A stretch of 64,000 bases of DNA from a bacterium. Lineage in GTDB: Bacteria > Planctomycetota > Planctomycetia > Planctomycetales > Planctomycetaceae. Where the stretch lies: the NCBI GenBank assembly GCA_016125225.1, contig WGME01000004.1, positions 186,001 to 250,000 on the forward strand. Direction: 5' to 3'. A program made the translations under genes and the position numbers. Numbering within the stretch: the stretch's first letter is position 1; every line of letters begins with the position of its first letter. This document shows, one piece after another, positions 58,367 through 64,000 of the stretch. The notes under the pieces were generated by a model, which saw only the letters and a list, made by a program, of their open reading frames with translations, made no database searches and had not been told where the DNA came from.

Positions 58367-58439
58367 GCCGCTGTAGCTCAGCTGGCAGAGCGACGCTTTC
58401 GTAAAGCGTAGGTCATCAGTTCGAATCTGATCAGCGGCT
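58367..58439 (+). tRNA. tRNA-Thr (anticodon CGT)
   Basis: A complete cloverleaf of 73 nt. Acceptor stem GCCGCTG (58367-58373) with CAGCGGC (58432-58438), discriminator T; D stem GCTC/GAGC; anticodon stem ACGCT/AGCGT around TTCGTAA with anticodon CGT at 58400-58402; T stem ATCAG/CTGAT with loop TTCGAAT. CCA is not encoded. It reads ACG codons. Confidence 0.96.
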
Positions 58440-58693
58440 TTTCTTAACCTTTTGTGATGCAGTGATTTGTGTTGATTTGCTGTCGCTGATCATCATTGAA
58501 GCCTGCGGCCATCCGTCATGGACAGGATTGACCTCAACGGTCAGTCCTGCGTCCGATCGCCTTCGCCCAACTATGCCTGTCGCGGACTCCTGTCTGCAAG
58601 GTATGGCATCTATTTTAAGAGTGAGCCGACACTTAGCGCAGAGAAAGCGGTAATCGGAACCAGGACGAAATCAGTGTCCGGCGTGCTTCGCGG

Positions 58694-59896
58694 CTAAGCA
58701 GCACGGCGAAGCGAGGATGTTGTGACTCCGAGGGCTTGGGTCAAAACATCGCGCGCAATTTCGGCGGTCAGGGTGACATCGCGGTCCGACAGGGTGGGAT
58801 GGACCTGGAACATCAGGCTGCTTTCGTGCAGTTCGTGAGCGATGGGTAACGGTTGATCCGGACCGAGACCCGCATTCGCGAAGGCGAGTTCCTTGTAGAT
58901 TTCGCCGCAGCTGCCGCAACCGCAGAACGGCCCACGAGCCATGATCTCGCTGGCAATGCGGTCACGTGTCCAACCAGGCTGTAACCGGGCACGGTCGATG
59001 AACGCATAGAACTTATAGTAGCTGTGATAGGTGTCCGCAGCCGGTTGCGGAATGCGGACACCGGGAATACCTTCGAGTCCGGCCCGCAAAATATCGGCTC
59101 GACGACGGCGGATGGCGATCCACTCGGGCAAGTGCCGGAGCTGAATCCGGCCGATGGCGGCCTGCATTTCGGTCAGTCGCCAATTGGTCCCGAACGATTC
59201 ATGCAGATACTTGAACGTGCCAGTGTGCGGGCGGTTGTAAACGGCATCCCAGCTTTTGCCGTGGTCTTTGTAACTCCAGGCCTTTTCCCACAGAGCATCA
59301 TCGTTGGTAGTAACGAGGCCGCCTTCGCCGCCGGTCGTCATGATCTTGTCCTGACAGAACGAGAAGGCATTGATATGCCCGATCGATCCGACAGGTCGGC
59401 CCTTGTAGAAAGCGCCGTGGGCCTGGGCACAGTCTTCGATCACCGCGATACCGTGTTCGTTGGCGAACTCCATCAACGGGTCCATATCACACGGCCAACC
59501 GGCGAGGTGCACCGCAATGATCGCCTTGGTCTGCGGCGTCATCACGGCACGCACGGTCTCGACGGTCAGGTTCTGGCTGTCACGATCAAGATCAGCAATG
59601 ATCGGCCGGGCACCGCGAGCGACGGCACAACTCGCCGAGGCGATGAACGTACGGCTGGGGCAGATGACATCATCGCCGGGACCGATCCCCAGGGCATACA
59701 ACGCGAGTTCCAAAGCGACCGTGCCGTTGGTCAAGGCGATGGCATGCTTCACGCCCAGTGATGCAGCGTATTCCCGCTCGAACTGGCGGCATTCGTCGCC
59801 GGTCCAATAGTTGACCTTGCCGGAACGCAGCACGCGTTCAACGGCGGCCAGTTGTTCGTCATCAAACTGCGGCCAACCGGGGAAGGTATGTTTCAT
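58694..59896 (-). CDS. DegT/DnrJ/EryC1/StrS-family PLP aminotransferase
   Basis: 400 residues. TNGTVALELALYALGIGPGD, VIEDCAQAHGAFYKGRPVGS and INAFSFCQDKIMTTGGEGG (PLP lysine K184) are the sugar-aminotransferase signatures. The family transfers an amino group to a keto-sugar nucleotide. The C-terminal part has an unusual cysteine cluster, RGPFCGCGSCGEIY. It is the last gene of a minus-strand operon with ACP, two KAS III, SDR and acyltransferase genes. A 25-bp inverted repeat separates it from the second KAS III gene. Confidence 0.93.
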   Translation of the reverse strand: MKHTFPGWPQFDDEQLAAVERVLRSGKVNYWTGDECRQFEREYAASLGVKHAIALTNGTVALELALYALGIGPGDDVICPSRTFIASASCAVARGARPIIADLDRDSQNLTVETVRAVMTPQTKAIIAVHLAGWPCDMDPLMEFANEHGIAVIEDCAQAHGAFYKGRPVGSIGHINAFSFCQDKIMTTGGEGGLVTTNDDALWEKAWSYKDHGKSWDAVYNRPHTGTFKYLHESFGTNWRLTEMQAAIGRIQLRHLPEWIAIRRRRADILRAGLEGIPGVRIPQPAADTYHSYYKFYAFIDRARLQPGWTRDRIASEIMARGPFCGCGSCGEIYKELAFANAGLGPDQPLPIAHELHESSLMFQVHPTLSDRDVTLTAEIARDVLTQALGVTTSSLRRAA

Positions 59897-59938
59897 GATG
59901 GTCGATGGTTGAGGGGGAATGGTTGAGGGTTCTTATTG

Positions 59939-60001
59939 AGCCGCGAGGCAACGCCGAGCGCTGGGCGCGTGTCACACAGCGCTCGGCGTTGCCTCGCGGC
60001 T
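59939..60001. repeat. perfect 25-bp inverted repeat (hairpin) inside the terminal operon
   Basis: Arms 59939-59963 and 59977-60001 are exact reverse complements around a 13-nt loop. It lies in the 111-nt gap between the second KAS III gene and the aminotransferase gene. No T-run follows on either strand. Confidence 0.9.
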
Positions 60002-60007
60002 AACGCG

Positions 60008-61012
60008 TCAGGTCCAGCGGACCAAGGTGGCTCCCCACGAGTAACCGACGCCGAAGCCGACCAGCATCACGAGTTTGCCGGGGGTCAGCCGACCATCCTG
60101 TAATGCGGCCTGCAAGGCGTAGGGAATCGTGCTGGAGACGGTGTTGCCTGCATGTTCCATGGCGATCACGAACTTCTCTTCGGGAATGCCAATTTTGTTC
60201 CGCAGGTGAGTCAGCATGTACTGGTTCGCCTGATGAAAGACGAACAGGTCAATCTCGTCGAGTTGTCGTTCCGCCCGTTGCAGTAACGCTTGGATCGCTT
60301 TCGGCACGGCTTTCAATGTGAAGGTGAAAATCTCCGGGCCGTTCATCGTGAGGGCCTCACTGTCCGACGAAGACTCGTCGACATGCTCGCCGACGGTCAC
60401 TGCCGCCGTACGCCAGGCGTTCCGTTTGAGCATGAGGTTCGGACCGCCGCGACCGTCGGTGCCATAGACATAGGGACCAATGAGACGATCATCGGTGGAA
60501 ACGGCTTCAATCAAAGTGGCGGAACCGGCGTCGCCGAAGAGTGTCCGTACGCTGACGTCATCGTCCCGCAGGACTTTGGAATAGGTTTCGCCCGTCAGCA
60601 GTAGCACATGGCTGGCCTGCCCGGTTTCGATCAATCCCTGGGCGAGACCGAGTCCGTAGACATAGCCCGAGCAACCGAGATTGATATCCAACGCACCGCA
60701 CGCTGTCGGCAAACCGAGTCGGTCCTGCAAGAGACACGCGGTCGTCGGCAGCGGATAGTCCGGTAGCTGCGTGCAGAAGATCACGTAATCGATCCGACCG
60801 CGATCGATGCCCGTTGCCTTCAGCAGTTGTTCGCCCGCTTGAAACGCGAGATCCGATGCACATTCGTCTGGCCCGGCAATGTGCCGTTCACGGATGCCGG
60901 TCTTCTCGAAAATCTTCTCGGGTGTCCAATGCTCCGCCAGCGGCGCCAACTCCTCGTTGGTCAGCACCGTGGCTGGCAGGTAGCAGGCAATGTGTCGAAT
61001 CGCAGCGTACAT
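60008..61012 (-). CDS. 3-oxoacyl-ACP synthase III family protein (second KAS III of the operon)
   Basis: 334 residues. Complete KAS III triad: Cys114 in DINLGCSGYVYG, His260 in FVFHQANQYM, Asn290 in EHAGNTVSSTIPYAL. It condenses an acyl-CoA or acyl thioester with malonyl-ACP. It is clearly related to the other KAS III gene (62499-63575) in motif and layout but far from identical, so it may extend a different substrate. The acyltransferase gene precedes it by 12 nt. Confidence 0.93.
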   Translation of the reverse strand: MYAAIRHIACYLPATVLTNEELAPLAEHWTPEKIFEKTGIRERHIAGPDECASDLAFQAGEQLLKATGIDRGRIDYVIFCTQLPDYPLPTTACLLQDRLGLPTACGALDINLGCSGYVYGLGLAQGLIETGQASHVLLLTGETYSKVLRDDDVSVRTLFGDAGSATLIEAVSTDDRLIGPYVYGTDGRGGPNLMLKRNAWRTAAVTVGEHVDESSSDSEALTMNGPEIFTFTLKAVPKAIQALLQRAERQLDEIDLFVFHQANQYMLTHLRNKIGIPEEKFVIAMEHAGNTVSSTIPYALQAALQDGRLTPGKLVMLVGFGVGYSWGATLVRWT

Positions 61013-61024
61013 AGGAAGTCTTTG

Positions 61025-61711
61025 TTACGCGGCTCGACGTTCAGCCGAGGGGGACGGCGTAGACATAAAGTCGAGTTTGGAAGCCGGGACGCCCATCATG
61101 GTGTTGCCCGCACGGACGTTGCGGATGACAAGGCTGTTCGCCCCGATCTTGGCGAAATCACCGACGGAGACACCGGGCAGGATCGATGCGTGGCTGCCCA
61201 TGAAGACACCGCGGCCGAGTTTCGCTTTGCCCATGACTTCGGTATGTGCGGACATCGTGCAACCGTCACCGACCTGTCCATCGTGACCGACACCGGCGTA
61301 GGCATTCATGGTGACGAATTCACCGATCGTCGTGTCGCAACTCAATCCCGCACCGGGACAGATAACGCTGCCATAACCGATTTGTGCGTTCGGCACGATG
61401 ATGGTGTTGGAATGAACGAACGTTGCGAACTCGGCTCCGCGAGCCCGCAAAGTTTCTGCCAATTTCAGCTTGGTGGTCGGATCCGCGATGGCCATCACGA
61501 GTTGATCGCCGGTTTGTGGTTGATAACCCGAGATGCTGTCGATGATGCCCGGGGCATAATCTGAAAAGCCGTCCAGAGCCTGGCGGTTGTCGTCCAGGAA
61601 CCCCGCAAAGGAATTCGCCCAGTGGCGGTCGGTATGCGACTGCATCCACCAGTAGATTTCGCGGGCAAACCCACCCGCGCCGACGATCAGTGTACGACTT
61701 CCGGAAGACAT
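61025..61711 (-). CDS. NeuD/PglD-type sugar O- or N-acyltransferase (left-handed beta-helix)
   Basis: 228 residues. The N-terminal Rossmann-like segment RTLIVGAGGFAREIYWWMQS is typical of NeuD/PglD enzymes. The C-terminal hexapeptide repeats (NAQIGYGSVICPGAGLSCDT, VGDGCTMSAHTEVMGKAKLG) form the beta-helix acyltransferase domain. The final VIRNVRAGNTMMGVPASKL is standard. It transfers an acyl group, probably from CoA or ACP, to a sugar. A GTG at 61738 overlapping the SDR stop is an alternative start. Confidence 0.9.
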   Translation of the reverse strand: MSSGSRTLIVGAGGFAREIYWWMQSHTDRHWANSFAGFLDDNRQALDGFSDYAPGIIDSISGYQPQTGDQLVMAIADPTTKLKLAETLRARGAEFATFVHSNTIIVPNAQIGYGSVICPGAGLSCDTTIGEFVTMNAYAGVGHDGQVGDGCTMSAHTEVMGKAKLGRGVFMGSHASILPGVSVGDFAKIGANSLVIRNVRAGNTMMGVPASKLDFMSTPSPSAERRAA

Positions 61712-61734
61712 GAGGCGCTGCACTCCTTGGTGAC

Positions 61735-62490
61735 TCACACACCATTGGCGAGATAGCCACCATCTACTACCAATGTCGAACCTGTGATCCAGCGTGCAGT
61801 CTCAGCCAGAAGAAATGCCACGGCGTTGGCCACGTCTTCGGGCTTACCTAAACCGAGAGGATGTCCTTGTTCCAGTTGGGCAAATTTTTCATCGGGAAGT
61901 TCGCCCTCATGCTTGCTGGCCATTTCCGTTTCCACGAGGCCTGGAGCCACACAGTTGATGCGGATCTGTTCCTCGGCCAGCTCCAGTGCCAGACTACGCG
62001 TGAGGGCCATGAGAGCCCCCTTGCTAGCACAGTAAGCGGACAATCCCCGTTGGCCGATCAGACCAGCGATGGAACTCAACATGACGATGCTGGCGGGATT
62101 CGCCACCACGCCGCGCTGACGAAAGCCTTTGGTCAACATCACCGCCGAGTTGAAATTGATGTCCATTAACTCGTTGAGTTTCGATAGTGAGAGGACACGC
62201 AACGGCAACATCGAGACAACACCGGCGCTGTGAACCAGGCCATGCAGAGGTCCTGTGGTTTCGCAGACCTGCTTCATCCACTTGGGGATGGCATCGATCT
62301 CGGTGCCGAGGTCGCGCTCAATGATGTGGTGCCCCTCGCCTGCCAATTGGGCATGGGTTTGTTCGAGTCGGTCGCGATTTCGCGCAACGAGCACCAGTTG
62401 AGCACCGAGTTGGCTCAGTTGAATTGCCGTGGCACGGCCGAGTCCGGATGAGGCTCCCGAGACCATGACGCGGCGGCCGGTCATATCCAT
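61735..62490 (-). CDS. short-chain dehydrogenase/reductase (FabG-like)
   Basis: 251 residues. Cofactor motif VSGASSGLGRATAIQLS, active-site Ser in IVMLSSIAGL, and YCASKGALMA (YxxxK). C-terminal ARWITGSTLVVDGGYLANGV is FabG-like. It probably reduces a 3-oxoacyl-ACP made by the KAS III enzymes, though an SDR acting on a sugar is also possible. The start is 62490; a GTG at 62502 overlaps the upstream KAS III stop as GTGA and would add four residues. Confidence 0.92.
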   Translation of the reverse strand: MDMTGRRVMVSGASSGLGRATAIQLSQLGAQLVLVARNRDRLEQTHAQLAGEGHHIIERDLGTEIDAIPKWMKQVCETTGPLHGLVHSAGVVSMLPLRVLSLSKLNELMDINFNSAVMLTKGFRQRGVVANPASIVMLSSIAGLIGQRGLSAYCASKGALMALTRSLALELAEEQIRINCVAPGLVETEMASKHEGELPDEKFAQLEQGHPLGLGKPEDVANAVAFLLAETARWITGSTLVVDGGYLANGV

Positions 62491-62498
62491 CGGGTTGA

Positions 62499-63575
62499 TC
62501 ACGCCGCCTGCTCCTGTGTCAAAGAGTTCGTCGAGGGTTCGACTGTGAGAATTTTCAATTCCGGCAGGGGACCACATTCCATGGCGACGCTGCCCCAAGA
62601 GTACCCCACGCCAAATCCCACCATCACGAGCTTTTGTGTCGAGGTGGTCAGAGCTGTATTCATGGCGGCGGCCATGGTCAGCGGAATCGTCGCGGAGCTG
62701 GTGTTGCCGAACTCACCGATCGAAAGTGGCATCTTCTCGGCCGGTAACTTCATCCGCTTGGCAAGATAGTTCAAAATGAAACCATTGGCCTGGTGCATGA
62801 CGACGGCGTTGACATCGTCCATCGACCAGTTGGCAAGCTTCAATGTCTGCTTGATGAGCGGCGGGACTTCCTGCAGCGTGAAAGTGAAGATTTCCGCTCC
62901 ATCCATGAACAGCAACGGCCCTTCTGCCGTATTGCCTCGGGCTGTGCCGAAGCGATCCGATTCACGGAATAAGCCATGCTTAACGATGAGGTTGTTTTTC
63001 CCTTCTCCGTCGGTCCCCATCACAAAGTATGAGGGGCCGGCCGATGGATCGGCTGTGATCGCCGTAGCAGTTCCGGCATCACCGAATAAGGGTCGTGTGC
63101 TGCGATCTTCCGGCCGACAGACGCGACTCGGTGTATCACCCACCAGGAGCAGCACGCGTTTCAGGCCGGTGCCAATCATCTGAGATGCGAGCCACATGCC
63201 GTAGACATACCCAGAGCAGCCCAGGTTGATATCGAAGGCCGCGCACTTGGTTGACAGTCCGAGGCGAGACTGAAGGCAACAGCTCGTCGCCGGGAGCAGA
63301 TAATCAGGCGTCTGCGTGATGAAAATCAACGCGTCGACCGAATCGCGCTCCCAGCCGAGTCGATCCAGCAAGTCCTCAGCCGCAGCTTGACACAGGTCAG
63401 ACGTGCAGGTTTGCGAATCAACAATCCGGCGAGACTTGATGCCCGTCGTTTCGCTGAACTTCAGGGCCTCTTCTTCGCCGTATAACCCGATATCGGTACT
63501 GGTATCTTCAATGGCGGATGGAACGGCACAGGTGATGCCAGCCAGCCGCACGCCAGAGATGGTCGCTTGAGCCAT
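62499..63575 (-). CDS. 3-oxoacyl-ACP synthase III family protein (first KAS III of the operon)
   Basis: 358 residues from 63575, after GAGGGGGG. Triad Cys120 (DINLGCSGYVYG), His261 (VVMHQANGFIL) and Asn291 (GEFGNTSSATIPLT) is complete. It lies 100 nt after the ACP gene and overlaps or abuts the SDR gene, so it probably primes or elongates an acyl chain on that ACP. Confidence 0.93.
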   Translation of the reverse strand: MAQATISGVRLAGITCAVPSAIEDTSTDIGLYGEEEALKFSETTGIKSRRIVDSQTCTSDLCQAAAEDLLDRLGWERDSVDALIFITQTPDYLLPATSCCLQSRLGLSTKCAAFDINLGCSGYVYGMWLASQMIGTGLKRVLLLVGDTPSRVCRPEDRSTRPLFGDAGTATAITADPSAGPSYFVMGTDGEGKNNLIVKHGLFRESDRFGTARGNTAEGPLLFMDGAEIFTFTLQEVPPLIKQTLKLANWSMDDVNAVVMHQANGFILNYLAKRMKLPAEKMPLSIGEFGNTSSATIPLTMAAAMNTALTTSTQKLVMVGFGVGYSWGSVAMECGPLPELKILTVEPSTNSLTQEQAA

Positions 63576-63682
63576 GATGCCCCCCTCAGATTTCCGCCGT
63601 GAGAATGTCGGCACCATGCAGTACGGCCAGACGATCTCTCTCGGCTAACTCGGCGCACGTTCGATGCGATCGCGCGAATAAC

Positions 63683-63931
63683 TCAAGCCGCCTTGGACAT
63701 GCCAGCGGAGTCGCCGCCGATCAGGCTGGCAAGATCCGCAACAGAAGCCGCCTTCAACACGGCAGCGGGTTTCAGAGTGACTTCGTACTCTTCGTCAACC
63801 ATCGCAATCAGCCCCATGAATGTCAGCGAACTCCAACCGGGAATCTGCTGGAGCGAGTCGGTGGGCTTAACGGTTCCGGCGTCGAGTTCGAAAAGATCGT
63901 CGAGCTGGCTGCAGAAGTCGGTGAGGTTCAT
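63683..63931 (-). CDS. acyl carrier protein
   Basis: 82 acidic residues with the helix II signature IPGWSSLTFMGLI. Ser35 is the expected phosphopantetheine site; the preceding residue is Ser34 instead of the usual Asp (DSL). It is the first gene of the operon visible here; 69 nt upstream to the window edge hold no start of a longer gene. It most likely carries the chain made by the adjoining KAS III and SDR enzymes. Confidence 0.88.
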   Translation of the reverse strand: MNLTDFCSQLDDLFELDAGTVKPTDSLQQIPGWSSLTFMGLIAMVDEEYEVTLKPAAVLKAASVADLASLIGGDSAGMSKAA

Positions 63932-64000
63932 AGCGAAAATCCCTTTGAATTACGAAGCGATGAGGCATCGTCCGGCGTCCGTGCCGATGCAAGTCCACTC

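Noticed and set aside
58440-58693. Possible small gene between the tRNA and the aminotransferase gene
   Set aside because: The open frames there lack ribosome sites and family patterns; the stretch looks untranslated.

Overview
The window reads as chromosomal DNA of a planctomycete (phylum Planctomycetota, most likely order Planctomycetales). This rests on gene content, not on an rRNA. The markers are a PVC-type haem CxxCH/HEAT protein, a DUF1549/DUF1553 protein next to a PPC-domain protein, a Minf_1886-family protein known only from Planctomycetes/Verrucomicrobia, a sulfatase, GYF_2-domain and Spy-like proteins, a very long secretin, and a PqqD/M50/HlyD-like membrane protein. Genus cannot be fixed from the sequence alone.

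Layout, left to right. 1-5 kb: the 3' end of a cytochrome/HEAT protein, then a two-gene circularly permuted ATP-grasp + alpha-E operon. 5-9 kb: a minus-strand run of an unknown anchored protein, a membrane diguanylate cyclase, two small coupled genes and a DUF486 membrane protein. 9-12.7 kb: B12-dependent ribonucleotide reductase (nrdJ) closed by a strong terminator. 12.8-13.5 kb: an IS200-like REP-associated transposase flanked by inverted REP-like hairpins. 13.5-18.2 kb: the PPC / DUF1549-DUF1553 pair. 18.3-24.5 kb: a five-gene operon of very divergent membrane proteins whose order and residual motifs match complex I subunits J-K-L-M-N, with no catalytic complex I genes beside it and with several proton-channel residues lost. 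24.7-34 kb: rnd, speD (long structured leader, perfect terminator), GYF_2 and Spy-like proteins, coaE-rho, an HdeD-like protein and a small unknown. 33.5-37 kb: neutral-ceramidase-like protein and M3 peptidase. 37.4-42.6 kb: a 1414-residue secretin plus a lipoprotein. 42.6-58 kb: sulfatase, ald, nadC, polyprenyl diphosphate synthase, MFS transporter, esterase, thioredoxin-like protein, CehA/McbA-like protein, rhodanese, M50/HlyD-like protein, YqgE, then tRNA-Thr(CGT). 58.7-64 kb: a minus-strand operon (ACP, KAS III, SDR, NeuD-type acyltransferase, second KAS III, DegT aminotransferase) that runs to the right edge.

The most unusual systems are the degenerate complex-I-like membrane operon and the terminal ACP/two-KAS III/aminotransferase cluster, which looks like a small dedicated acyl synthesis line joined to amino-sugar or amino-lipid biosynthesis. 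The long secretin with about seven stacked N-type repeats is also notable.

Short dispersed repeats recur between genes: a 22-bp palindrome present three times, a 53-nt element present twice that supplies the stop codon of both genes it touches (rho and a rhodanese gene), the REP-like pair around the transposase, and a perfect 25-bp inverted repeat inside the terminal operon. There is no CRISPR array, rRNA, prophage or integrase.
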